From Candidatus Avelusimicrobium gallicola (lineage in GTDB: Bacteria; Elusimicrobiota; Elusimicrobia; Elusimicrobiales; UBA9959), in NCBI GenBank assembly GCA_020722185.1, contig DYLH01000016.1, positions 1 to 32,886 of the forward strand: a stretch of DNA of 32,886 bases, written 5' to 3'. Every line of letters starts with the position of its first letter. Position 1 is the stretch's first letter. The notes beneath the pieces are model-generated. The model had not been told where the DNA came from and did not search any database. It worked only from the letters and a program-made list of their open reading frames with translations. Position numbers and translations under genes: made by a program. This document shows positions 24,677 through 32,709 of the stretch, piece after piece.

Positions 24677-25814
24677 CAAAGAAAGGCTAATTTCAACATT
24701 TATCTCTCTTGCCGAGATCCCTTCCCCATCGCTTAAAGAGGGAAAAGTGGCAAAGCTTGTGATAAAAGAGCTCAAGAAATACTCATCCCAATACTTCATA
24801 GACAAAGCTGCAGAAAAAACAGGCGGAGAAATTGGCAATCTAATAGTTAAGATAGATGGCGATAATAATCTAAAACCTTTTCTTCTCTCAGCCCATTTAG
24901 ATACTGTAGCTGTAAACAAATCTATAAAAACAAGAGCGACACCAAGAGCTATTTACTCAGATGGCAGCACAATACTTGGCGCGGACTGCAAGGCCGGGAT
25001 AGCCATAATTATTGAAACTATAAAAATTCTTAAAGAAAAAAAAATATCTCACCCACCGCTAGAACTTGTTTTTACCATAAGCGAAGAAAATGCTTTACTT
25101 GGGGCAAAAAACCTTGATTTTTCAGTCATAAAAGCCAAAACTGGCCTAATATTTGACAATGAACAACCTTTTGAAAACATAATACTCAAGGCTCCAGCCG
25201 CTGTAGGATTTGAAGTAAAAGTTATGGGGAAAGCCGCTCACTCAGGTGTCGCTCCGGAAGATGGAGTTTCTGCCATAAAAACGGCTGCTTATGCCATATC
25301 TAAAATGAAACTTGGCAGAATAGACAGTGAAACCACTGCAAATGTGGGATTTATTCAAGGAGGAGAAGGGATAAATATAGTACCTTCACTGTCATTTTTT
25401 GAAGGTGAAATAAGGAGTAAAAAAACAGAAAAGATAAAGAGAATAGAAAAACATTTTAAAAAATGCCTTGAGAACTCTACCCTGATGTGTAAGGGTAAAA
25501 TTAAGCCTTCATTTGAATTTAATTCAAGCTTAAAATTTCCAGATCTAGATATAAACGAAAAACACTATATTCCAATCTTACTCTCAAAAACAATGGGGGA
25601 AATGGGATTTAAGGCAAAATTCTCATCCTCTGGTGGAGGAACAGACGCAAATATTTTCAATAGCAAGGGAATAATAACGCCGATACTTAGCACTGGGATG
25701 AGAAAAGTTCACACAAATGAGGAGTATTTGGATTTGAAAGATTTTTTCAATTGCTCTGATTTAGCTCTGAGAATAATTTCAAAGTTAAAGGAGATTAAAA
25801 ATGCAAGAAAATAA
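24666..25814 (+). CDS. M20-family metallopeptidase (PepT-like)
   Basis: This 382-aa zinc-dependent exopeptidase is probably cytoplasmic and cleaves small peptides. Metal-binding and catalytic positions of the M20 family are visible: His77 and Asp79 in SAHLDTV, Asp107 in GADCKAG, the Glu pair 140-141 in TISEEN, Asp164 in FDNEQP, and the late His in KVHTNEEYLDL. The dimerisation domain begins with GKAAHSGVAPEDGVSAIKTA. The overall pattern is closest to PepT-like tripeptidase relatives; substrate specificity cannot be read. It overlaps both dtd and the MFS gene, which suggests one transcript. Confidence 0.93.
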   Translation: MKPNKERLISTFISLAEIPSPSLKEGKVAKLVIKELKKYSSQYFIDKAAEKTGGEIGNLIVKIDGDNNLKPFLLSAHLDTVAVNKSIKTRATPRAIYSDGSTILGADCKAGIAIIIETIKILKEKKISHPPLELVFTISEENALLGAKNLDFSVIKAKTGLIFDNEQPFENIILKAPAAVGFEVKVMGKAAHSGVAPEDGVSAIKTAAYAISKMKLGRIDSETTANVGFIQGGEGINIVPSLSFFEGEIRSKKTEKIKRIEKHFKKCLENSTLMCKGKIKPSFEFNSSLKFPDLDINEKHYIPILLSKTMGEMGFKAKFSSSGGGTDANIFNSKGIITPILSTGMRKVHTNEEYLDLKDFFNCSDLALRIISKLKEIKNARK

Positions 25815-27273
25815 TAGAGAGACAATAATAGATAAATTTTTGACATTGAAAGGAGCCATAAGGGAATTGTGGCTAATATTCATCTCAAAAATATTTACCA
25901 TACTGGCATACTCACTTGTAAATTCAACTCTCGTTTTATGGCTTTCCTCAGATCTTAAAATGAGCGACAGCGGCGCTGGATTTATAATAGCCAGTTGGTC
26001 CACATTTTTGACAATATTCACTGTAATGGTCGGATCTCTTGTAGACGCGGTAGGCATAAGAAAATCTCTTATAGCCGGTTTTTCCATAGCGGCGATATCT
26101 AGGCTTGTAATGGCCATATTTGCTATAAAATGGATTGCTCTTCCTCTTGGACTTCTGCCGCTTGCTCTGGGAGAAGCCTTACAAACACCTGTAATGGTGG
26201 CCGCAGTAAAGCGTTTTTCTTCAACAAAACAGCGATCAATGGCATTTTCAGTATACTATGCGATGATGAATGTTGGATTTGCAATCGCTGGATGGACATT
26301 TGATAAAATACGAGCCGGACTTGGGGAATATGGGCATTACACTTTGCCTTTGATAGGCCTTCAGATAAGCACATACCAAACAATAATTTTTCTTGGAATG
26401 CTTTTTACACTGCCAAACATACTGATAGCATGGCTACTAATAAGGAATGGGATAGAAGTCACAGACAAAGGGCCTGTAATAGTTCCAGAAGAGATAAAAT
26501 ACAAAGATAAAAGTTTTTTAGAAGCCTCAATTTTATCCTTTAAGGACGCTTTGGCAGATTGGTTAAGAATTTTTTCAGGTCTATGGACTCAAACAAGATT
26601 TTATAAATTTTTGGCATTTTTCGCCTTAGTGGTATTCACAAAGTTAATACTATACCACATGTATTATACTTTTCCCAAATTTGCCATAAGAGAGCTTGGC
26701 GAAGGGGCTCCAGTTGGAAGGATATTTGGGATGTTGAATGCGGTTATAGTTATAATTCTAGCGCCAATAATTGGAGCTTTGACTACAAAGATAAGCGCTT
26801 ACAGGGCTGTTATTATAGGGACTTCAATATCTTCCCTTTCTGTTTTTCTACTTGCTATAAACCCACAAATATTTTTGCCGCTGGCAAATGGATACTTTGG
26901 ACATGCTATAGCTAAATGGCTTGATTTGTCAGGGCAAGTAAATCCGCTTTATTGCGCGATAGTATTGTGTGTTGTTCTTTACTCAATAGGAGAGTGTTTC
27001 TACTCCCCACGACTTTATGAATATCCAACGGCAATAGCCCCAAAAGGACAGGAGGGCTCATATCTAGCCCTTTCAATGTTACCATACTTTTTTGCAAAAT
27101 TTTTTGTAGGGACTATCTCTGGATTCCTTCTTGAAAAATACTGCCCGGCTGAAGGAGCTAGAAATACACAGATGTTATGGTTCATAGTGGCCGCAATGGC
27201 CATGATAACACCAATAGGACTTCTAATATATAAGAAACAGATAAAAGTTGAAGAACAAGGACGAGAGGACTAG
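25801..27273 (+). CDS. Major facilitator superfamily transporter
   Basis: This 490-aa polytopic protein has about twelve hydrophobic helices. The MFS loop 2-3 signature appears as GSLVDAVGIRKSL near residues 80-92. A long cytoplasmic segment of about 220-270 lies between the two halves. The adjacent peptidase makes peptide or amino-acid transport attractive, and the two overlap, but there is no diagnostic motif of the proton-coupled oligopeptide family that I can confirm. AAGGAG precedes ATG 25801. The promoter of the next gene follows at 27293. Confidence 0.85.
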   Translation: MQENNRETIIDKFLTLKGAIRELWLIFISKIFTILAYSLVNSTLVLWLSSDLKMSDSGAGFIIASWSTFLTIFTVMVGSLVDAVGIRKSLIAGFSIAAISRLVMAIFAIKWIALPLGLLPLALGEALQTPVMVAAVKRFSSTKQRSMAFSVYYAMMNVGFAIAGWTFDKIRAGLGEYGHYTLPLIGLQISTYQTIIFLGMLFTLPNILIAWLLIRNGIEVTDKGPVIVPEEIKYKDKSFLEASILSFKDALADWLRIFSGLWTQTRFYKFLAFFALVVFTKLILYHMYYTFPKFAIRELGEGAPVGRIFGMLNAVIVIILAPIIGALTTKISAYRAVIIGTSISSLSVFLLAINPQIFLPLANGYFGHAIAKWLDLSGQVNPLYCAIVLCVVLYSIGECFYSPRLYEYPTAIAPKGQEGSYLALSMLPYFFAKFFVGTISGFLLEKYCPAEGARNTQMLWFIVAAMAMITPIGLLIYKKQIKVEEQGRED

Positions 27274-27292
27274 GGGCTTAAGAACTGATTTA

Positions 27293-27321
27293 TTGCCACA
27301 GCAGTCTATTATTTGTATTAT
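27293..27321 (+). promoter_or_regulatory. Sigma-70-type promoter of the acyl-CoA synthetase-like gene
   Basis: TTGCCA (27293-27298) and TATTAT (27316-27321) are 17 nt apart. Transcription would begin near 27328, leaving a 17-nt leader with AGGA (27330-27333) before ATG 27345. Confidence 0.62.
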
Positions 27322-27344
27322 GTATATTTAGGATGATTAATTAA

Positions 27345-28916
27345 ATGGTGACTATATACGAACAAATCAAACTGACCGCTTCCAAGTGTGGCAATAAGAC
27401 TTCTTTTGTGGATGGGGAAAGAAGATTTACATATAATGAATTACTGCATTATTGTGATAGATGCGCTGAGATGTTTTGGCAACTTGGGATAAGGAAAGGG
27501 GATTCTGTGGCAATTTGTCTTAGAAATTCTGTGGAATTTGTTATATCATCCATAGCGCTTGGAAAACTTGGCGCCATTTCTGTGCCAATAAATTTCATGA
27601 TTTCCAAATCAGATGAACTTATATATATACTAGAAAATTCCAAAGCAAAGGGCGTTATAACTGAAAAAGATTTTTTCAAAAATTATGAGAAACTTACAAA
27701 AAAACTTCCCGATTTAAAATTTACGATTTTGACAGATTCACACCAGGAACGCACACACAATTTCTGGACATATCTAAAACACAGCCATCACCATTTCCAA
27801 GCCGCTAGAGTATTGGCAGATCCGGACGATGTGGTATCCATACTTTACACTTCTGGAACCACCGGGAATCCAAAGGGTGTTATTCTCACTCATAGGAATA
27901 TACTGGAAAACGCCAAGTCAGCGATAGATATAATAAACCCATCAAATAAAGAAGTTTTCATGGCATTGTTGCCTATGTTTCACACTCTTTGCTGGACTGC
28001 CAATGTGATTATTCCGATAGTTTTAGGAGCAAAAACACTGATAGTCAGAAATATAACCCCGCCAAAACCATGGCTAAAAGCTATGGGGAGAGAGGGCGTA
28101 ACGATAATGATAGCAGTGCCTCAAATATATGCAGTCTTGGCAAAAGAAGCCAGAGGATTCAAAAAGATATTTTTAAGATATTGGTCTTTTAGGAAGGTAT
28201 GGCTGGCAGTTTCAGGAGCAGCTCCGCTAAATAAAACAGTTGCGCATGCTTTTGAAAAGGCTTTTGGCATAAAAATTTGCGAAGGATATGGCCTTACTGA
28301 AACCAGCCCAATTGTAACAATAACACCTCCTAAAAAAGTAAAGCATGGCTCTGTGGGCAAAGCTCTTCCGGGAGTGAAAATAAAGGTTATAGATGAAAAT
28401 GGAAATGATATCGGGAATAATCATCCTGGAGAAATATGCGTAAAGGGGCCTAATGTTACTAGAGGTTATCATAAAAATGAAAAAGCCACTGAGGATCTTT
28501 TCACGAAAGATGGATGGCTTAAAACTGGCGATATAGGAATAATAGATGAAGAAGGATTTCTTTTCATACAAGACAGGAAAAAAGATATGGTTATAGTCAA
28601 AGGTTTGAAAGTTTTTCCAGCCCAAATAGAACAAGTCATAAATACACATCCGAAAGTTCAGGAAAATGCTGTGATAGGTATACCAGATTCCTCTGGCAAT
28701 GAAACAATGAAATGTTTTTGTGTTACAAAGCCGGGTGAATCATTGGATAAGTCAGAGATAATGTTATTTATAAAAAATAACCTGGACGCTTATAAACGCC
28801 CAAGAGAAGTGGAAATAATTGACTCTCTTCCTAAAAACAGCCTACAAAAAGTGCTTAAAAGAGAATTGCTAAAGAGAGAAATTGAAAGGAAAATGCGCAT
28901 TAAAGTGCCTGCCTAA
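27345..28916 (+). CDS. AMP-dependent acyl-CoA synthetase (long-chain fatty acid-CoA ligase-like)
   Basis: This 523-aa ANL-superfamily enzyme activates a carboxylic acid with ATP, most likely a fatty acid, to an acyl-adenylate and then acyl-CoA. Motifs in order: the P-loop-like LYTSGTTGNPKGVILTHRN (about residue 166-184), EGYGLTETSP (A5), DGWLKTGDIG with the conserved Asp (A7), the hinge DRKKDMVIVKGLKVFP (A8), and a catalytic Lys in KNSLQKVLKREL (A10). All key residues are present. Chain length and exact substrate are not readable. The CCA-type nucleotidyltransferase gene starts 3 nt after the stop, so they are likely co-transcribed without a clear functional link. Confidence 0.93.
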   Translation: MVTIYEQIKLTASKCGNKTSFVDGERRFTYNELLHYCDRCAEMFWQLGIRKGDSVAICLRNSVEFVISSIALGKLGAISVPINFMISKSDELIYILENSKAKGVITEKDFFKNYEKLTKKLPDLKFTILTDSHQERTHNFWTYLKHSHHHFQAARVLADPDDVVSILYTSGTTGNPKGVILTHRNILENAKSAIDIINPSNKEVFMALLPMFHTLCWTANVIIPIVLGAKTLIVRNITPPKPWLKAMGREGVTIMIAVPQIYAVLAKEARGFKKIFLRYWSFRKVWLAVSGAAPLNKTVAHAFEKAFGIKICEGYGLTETSPIVTITPPKKVKHGSVGKALPGVKIKVIDENGNDIGNNHPGEICVKGPNVTRGYHKNEKATEDLFTKDGWLKTGDIGIIDEEGFLFIQDRKKDMVIVKGLKVFPAQIEQVINTHPKVQENAVIGIPDSSGNETMKCFCVTKPGESLDKSEIMLFIKNNLDAYKRPREVEIIDSLPKNSLQKVLKRELLKREIERKMRIKVPA

Positions 28917-28919
28917 AAA

Positions 28920-30416
28920 ATGTCTGATCTTGTCAAAGAACTTTTAAAAATGGAAAAGGACGTCTATTTAGTAGGCGGAGCCTTAAGGGATTATTTTCTA
29001 AAAAAACCTATAAAAGACCTTGATTTCGTGATAGCTATTGAAGCATCTCAATGCGAAAAATATTGCCTAGAGTTGGCTAGAGGAATAAATGCCTCGGCGT
29101 TTCCATTAGATATTGAAAAAGGAATATGGCGACTTAAAATGAGCAATGGTCTTCAAATTGATATATGTCCTATTCAAGGAGCAGGAATAGCTGAAGATTT
29201 AATATCCAGAGACTTTACAATTAACTCTTTGGGCATTCCCTTGATAGGAATTAAAAAAATTTCTTTAAATCAGGAAAAATTTACGATTCAAATCAACAAA
29301 AAATATTTATTGGATTTATCAAATGGCATTCAAGACATAAAGAACAAAAAAATAAGAGTTGTTCATCCAAAGACATTTGTGGATGATCCGCTTAGAATGT
29401 TGAGAGCTTTTCGCTTCGCTTACACTCTCAATTTTTCAATTGAGAATAAAACAATATCAGCAATAAAGAAAACTTTCAGAAAAATAAATGACTCGGCAAA
29501 AGAGAGAATAAGAGAAGAGCTTCTTCTCATACTCTCATCTGGCAATAGCGCTTGCGCATTCAAGGAAATGAAAAAATGTGGATTGCTCTATATGATTTTT
29601 CCTGATTTAAAAAAACAAGAAAAGTGCGCCGAAATTTACTATGGCAAGGGGGGGGTTTTAAAACACACTTTTAGGGTTCTTGAAAGGATGGACCTTTTCT
29701 TTTTATCCCCTAAAAAATACATGCCTGCATATAAAGGTTTTTCTTTAAACGAAAAAAAAATAAAACTTATAAAAATTTCGGCCTTGCTCCACGACATAGC
29801 CAAACCTCATACTGCTAAAAAGATCAATGGAAGATTGAGATTTTTCGGTCATGAAGAAAGAGGCGCTTCAATTTCTTATAAAATACTCAAAGAACTTAAA
29901 TTTTCAAATGAAGAGATAAAGTATATATGCAAGATAATAGGACAGCACTTGAGAATAGGGAATATAGCTAATAGCCAGGAAATCACCCAAAGAGCGATGA
30001 TGAGGATATACTCAGATCTTGGAGATGTCGCAACTGGTCTGATGATATTGTCATGGGCAGATCATGCAAGCTACATATCAGAAAAAAAACTTATATCTTC
30101 AATATCAGAAATGAAGAAAAAACCATTTTCTATACCTGCTCGCGGGCTTCCTAAGACAGGCTTTAAAAAAACTCTCAGATTTATACAGGTTGTAAATCTT
30201 ATAGCAAAAAACTATCTAAAAAACAAAGACAAGCTCAATACAAAACCTATTTTAGATGGGCATGAAGTAATGGAAATATTAAATCTGCCACCGGGGCCTA
30301 ATGTTGGGAATGCCCTAAGGAAACTAAGATTCATGCAACTGGAAGGGAAAATAAAAAACAGACAAGAAGCTGAAAGATATCTCAAATCCTTAAAGTTTAA
30401 TAGATGTGGTTTGTAA
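28920..30416 (+). CDS. CCA-adding / poly(A) polymerase-type tRNA nucleotidyltransferase with HD domain
   Basis: This 498-aa class II nucleotidyltransferase is expected to add or repair the tRNA 3' CCA. The head motif VGGALRDYFLKKPIKDLDFVI (about 18-38) carries the GG and DxD catalytic residues. RDFTINSLGI and the DDPLRMLRAFRFAYTL motif follow. A C-terminal HD phosphohydrolase domain is present (ALLHDIAKPHTAKK near 289-302, then FFGHEERGA). HD-containing CCA enzymes can also trim 2',3'-cyclic phosphates. The tRNA-Gly in this window has no encoded CCA, which is consistent with a need for this enzyme. The start lacks a strong Shine-Dalgarno and is probably translationally coupled to the upstream ligase gene. 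Confidence 0.92.
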   Translation: MSDLVKELLKMEKDVYLVGGALRDYFLKKPIKDLDFVIAIEASQCEKYCLELARGINASAFPLDIEKGIWRLKMSNGLQIDICPIQGAGIAEDLISRDFTINSLGIPLIGIKKISLNQEKFTIQINKKYLLDLSNGIQDIKNKKIRVVHPKTFVDDPLRMLRAFRFAYTLNFSIENKTISAIKKTFRKINDSAKERIREELLLILSSGNSACAFKEMKKCGLLYMIFPDLKKQEKCAEIYYGKGGVLKHTFRVLERMDLFFLSPKKYMPAYKGFSLNEKKIKLIKISALLHDIAKPHTAKKINGRLRFFGHEERGASISYKILKELKFSNEEIKYICKIIGQHLRIGNIANSQEITQRAMMRIYSDLGDVATGLMILSWADHASYISEKKLISSISEMKKKPFSIPARGLPKTGFKKTLRFIQVVNLIAKNYLKNKDKLNTKPILDGHEVMEILNLPPGPNVGNALRKLRFMQLEGKIKNRQEAERYLKSLKFNRCGL

Positions 30417-30514
30417 GCGCATAAGTTCTAATTTTAAAAGTTTCTAATATTCTGACTTTTTAATATTCAAACTCAATATTGTTCTCTATTTTATATTCTC
30501 TGCTTTTTACAGTG

Positions 30515-31096
30515 CTATTTAGAAGCTATATAAAGCCACTTACTAGAAGCTTTAAGTCGTGCGGAAGATTTTTCAAGAGATATAAATTCCTTTTTTATAC
30601 TCTCAGAAATCTCTTTTTCCTTGATAATTTGTTGCAGTTTTTTTCCTTTGACTTTTCCTGAAGACATTGGGGCATTTCTCAATGAGGAAGTGGAATCTTT
30701 CACCAGTAGAAAACGCATAACATTTATTTTTCTATTTATCCTATTGCTATAAACCATTATTGTTCTGGTATATTTGGCAGTTTCGGCATCAGGTCTTATA
30801 TTTGATAATTGAGTTTTATTTAGAGCAGTCACTTCATTTAGACTTTTCTTTATAAGTCTTACTTTTTGAATTATAGAATCTGTGTCACTGATTTTTTTGG
30901 AAATCTTTATTTTCTCTATAGTTTCGTCCATATACTCATCTTGTTTAATAAGTTTGTAGAGTATATCTTTTAGATTTGAAGAAGCGGATATTGACTGATT
31001 AGGAGATGTGGGAACTTCCTTTGCGTTTTTAGATCCGGCAAAAACAGGCGAATAGATAAAAAAGGATACTAAGAATATTCCAAATATTTTTTTCAT
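30515..31096 (-). CDS. Exported helical protein of unknown function
   Basis: This 193-aa protein has a signal peptide (about 1-20: KKIFGIFLVSFFIYSPVFA, cleavage before GSK). The mature chain is very Lys- and Ser-rich and almost wholly helical, with a coiled-coil look in YMDETIEKIKISKKISD and IKEKEISESIKKEFISLEK. It has no cysteines and no recognised domain. I chose ATG 31096 because GGAGGG lies directly upstream and the signal peptide begins there; a longer frame to 31153 would put 19 residues before the signal. It is convergent with the CCA-type gene, with only a weak AT-rich stem (30436-30441 with 30455-30460) between them. Confidence 0.75.
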   Translation of the reverse strand: MKKIFGIFLVSFFIYSPVFAGSKNAKEVPTSPNQSISASSNLKDILYKLIKQDEYMDETIEKIKISKKISDTDSIIQKVRLIKKSLNEVTALNKTQLSNIRPDAETAKYTRTIMVYSNRINRKINVMRFLLVKDSTSSLRNAPMSSGKVKGKKLQQIIKEKEISESIKKEFISLEKSSARLKASSKWLYIASK

Positions 31097-31250
31097 TTTC
31101 CCTCCATTCATCGATAATATTTTAGCTTTGCTTAAGCCATATAGGAAGGGCATTAAGTGTAATTTTTTTGATTTTGAGTACCCATATCTTAATAGGCCTT
31201 TTTTCCTAGGTAGTGATTATCTAAAAAATAAAAACAAATTATTTTTCCAT

Positions 31251-31280
31251 TTGTAATTTTTCTTGCAATTTATGTAAAAT
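31251..31280 (+). promoter_or_regulatory. Putative promoter of tRNA-Gly
   Basis: TTGTAA (31251-31256) and TAAAAT (31275-31280) are 18 nt apart. Transcription would begin near 31287, 30 nt before the mature tRNA 5' end. The rest of the gap from 31097 to 31316 shows no gene. Confidence 0.42.
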
Positions 31281-31316
31281 CTAAGTGAAGAGATGGTTTT
31301 GTTTTCTAATTTTTGC

Positions 31317-31387
31317 GCGGGCGTAGTTCAATGGTAGAACGAGTGCTTCCCAAGCATTAGACGTGGGTTCGATTCCCATCGCCCGCT
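31317..31387 (+). tRNA. tRNA-Gly (anticodon CCC)
   Basis: A full cloverleaf can be folded: acceptor GCGGGCG (31317-31323) with CGCCCGC (31380-31386); D stem GTTC/GAAC; anticodon stem AGTGC/GCATT with loop TTCCCAA, giving anticodon CCC at 31349-31351; a 4-nt variable loop; and T stem GTGGG/CCCAT with loop TTCGATT. The discriminator is T at 31387. CCA is not encoded. It reads the glycine codon GGG. Confidence 0.93.
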
Positions 31388-31533
31388 TGCGACGCTAAGC
31401 GAAAACAATGGTTTGTTTTCGCAAGGGAATCGAAGACCGCAGCGAGCTTAAGCTGATATAGCGAGCGAGGGGCGGCCCGCGAAAAATTTTGCGGTGAGCA
31501 AAATTTATTTGTGGGAGATTCCCATCGCCCGCT
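31388..31533 (+). repeat. GC-rich hairpin element ending in a duplicate of the tRNA-Gly 3' end
   Basis: This 146-bp stretch lies directly after the tRNA and is visibly more GC-rich than its surroundings. It contains a perfect 10-bp hairpin with 4-nt loop (31399-31408 with 31413-31422), GGGAATCGAA (31425-31434), which is the reverse complement of the tRNA T-arm TTCGATTCCC, a palindrome AGCTTAAGCT (31445-31454), and a perfect 9-bp hairpin (31484-31492 with 31498-31506). It ends with GATTCCCATCGCCCGCT (31517-31533), identical to 31371-31387 at the tRNA 3' end and preceded in both copies by GTGGG. It looks like a small tRNA-targeted repeat or inserted non-coding element. No coding sequence is evident inside it. 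Confidence 0.7.
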
Positions 31534-31546
31534 AGTCCTCATAATT

Positions 31547-32104
31547 ATGATAGAGAAAGAAATAGAATCAATACTTAAAAAAATAGGCGAAGATCCGCAA
31601 AGAGAAGGCTTAAAGAAAACTCCTCTTAGAGTAGCTAAAGCATATAGTGAAATAATGTCGGGGTATAAATCCAACATAGATGATGTCTTTAATAAAGCAT
31701 TTTTTAAAGTTAATTATAAGGAAATGGTCATAGTCAAAAATATTGATTTCTATTCCATGTGCGAGCATCATATGTTGCCATTTATGGGGAAAGTACATGT
31801 GGCATATATACCAAATGGCCTTATAGTTGGCTTATCAAAGATACCCAGAATAGTCGAGGTATTTTCAAAAAGGCTACAAATACAGGAAAGGCTGACAGTT
31901 CAGATTGCAGATATTCTATACAAGAAGTTAAAACCTAGAGGTGTTGGGGTGATAATAGAAGCCAGACATCTCTGTATGACTATGCGCGGCATAAAAAACC
32001 AAACCGCCACAGCTGTGACAAGTTCTATGCTTGGTTGTTTTGAAAAAGATCCTAAAATTAGAAATGAGTTTCTGTCTCTAATAAGGGACACTGAAAAAGT
32101 CTAA
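31547..32104 (+). CDS. folE: GTP cyclohydrolase I
   Basis: This 185-aa enzyme converts GTP to 7,8-dihydroneopterin triphosphate, the first step of tetrahydrofolate synthesis (and a source for queuosine-type pathways). Zinc ligands are visible at Cys72 and His75 in [10 protein letters not shown] and at Cys143 in [11 protein letters not shown]. The substrate region [23 protein letters not shown] and the TSSMLGCF segment are typical. I start at ATG 31547, which gives the usual length. A GTG at 31511 is in frame, but its first 12 codons run through the tRNA-derived repeat and are unlikely to be protein. No Shine-Dalgarno is seen before the ATG, so expression may depend on the tRNA transcript or on an unrecognised promoter. 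Confidence 0.96.
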   Translation: MIEKEIESILKKIGEDPQREGLKKTPLRVAKAYSEIMSGYKSNIDDVFNKAFFKVNYKEMVIVKNIDFYSMCEHHMLPFMGKVHVAYIPNGLIVGLSKIPRIVEVFSKRLQIQERLTVQIADILYKKLKPRGVGVIIEARHLCMTMRGIKNQTATAVTSSMLGCFEKDPKIRNEFLSLIRDTEKV

Positions 32105-32155
32105 CATAGTTCTAATTCCTGATAAAAGATCCTTGTTTTTACCTCCTAAATATAG

Positions 32156-32161
32156 TAGAAT
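32156..32161 (+). promoter_or_regulatory. Putative -10 element before the glycogen-binding-domain gene
   Basis: TAGAAT (32156-32161), overlapping TATAGT (32151-32156), ends 8 nt before ATG 32170. No Shine-Dalgarno and no good -35 are visible. It follows the leaderless-type pattern. Confidence 0.3.
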
Positions 32162-32169
32162 TTCAATGT

Positions 32170-32673
32170 ATGAGGAACAAAAACCTTTTGTATGTAATTA
32201 TTTTGCTCTCTCTTGTAAGCGGCGTATGGTCCGGCAGAGAAGTTTACAAAAAAATAAAGCTTCATCTTTATGGCGACAGTCTTGAAATAAATCCTGCCGC
32301 TGTTGATGCCGAAACAACAACAATAAAGACTGCCAGTGTGCCAGAACCTGTTCAAGATAAGCAAGAACAAGATGTAAACATTGAAGAAAAGTTACCAGAC
32401 AACTCTGTCATTCAAACACAAGAAAAAACAAAAGTAAAAGCCGTAAAAACTCTGTTTAAATACAAAAACAAAAAGGCAAAAAAAGTTTATCTTTCAGGCT
32501 CTTTTCTTAAATGGAAAGAAAAGCCTATGAAAAATAAAAACGGAGAGTGGCAAAGGGAAGAGTATATATTGCCAGGTAATTATTTCTACCACTTTATTGT
32601 GGACGGGAAAAAAACTCTTGACCCTACTGCGTCTAAAACCCCTATGGGGGAATCTTTAGTAGTTATTAGATGA
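32170..32673 (+). CDS. Membrane-anchored protein with AMPK/CBM48-type glycogen-binding-like domain
   Basis: This 167-aa protein has one N-terminal TM helix or signal anchor (about 6-22) followed by a charged Glu/Thr/Lys linker to about residue 88. The C-terminal 75 residues match the early-set domain seen in AMPK beta subunits and CBM48: KKAKKVYLSGSFLKWKEKPM, then GEWQREEYILPGNYFYHFIVDG and TLDPTAS. In this family the aromatic residues bind alpha-glucan, but many bacterial members are of unknown role. No glycogen enzyme is encoded nearby. The domain would probably lie on the outer side of the membrane. The function is not known. Confidence 0.82.
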   Translation: MRNKNLLYVIILLSLVSGVWSGREVYKKIKLHLYGDSLEINPAAVDAETTTIKTASVPEPVQDKQEQDVNIEEKLPDNSVIQTQEKTKVKAVKTLFKYKNKKAKKVYLSGSFLKWKEKPMKNKNGEWQREEYILPGNYFYHFIVDGKKTLDPTASKTPMGESLVVIR

Positions 32674-32697
32674 GGTTTTTATTTAACAAATATTTAA

Positions 32698-32703
32698 TAT
32701 AAT
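32698..32703 (+). promoter_or_regulatory. Consensus -10 box before the last, partial gene
   Basis: A perfect TATAAT (32698-32703) ends 6 nt before ATG 32710. No clear -35 and no Shine-Dalgarno are visible. If translation begins at ATG 32734 instead, the leader would be about 24 nt. Confidence 0.4.
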
Positions 32704-32709
32704 CTTAAT

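Noticed and set aside
30436-30460. Bidirectional terminator between the CCA-type gene and the exported protein gene
   Set aside because: The stem is only 6 bp of A/T-rich sequence with a 13-nt loop; not enough to call.
31371-31533. Prophage or integrative element attachment sites (attL/attR)
   Set aside because: The copies are only 146 bp apart, with no integrase or coding sequence between them or nearby. I keep it as a tRNA-associated repeat.
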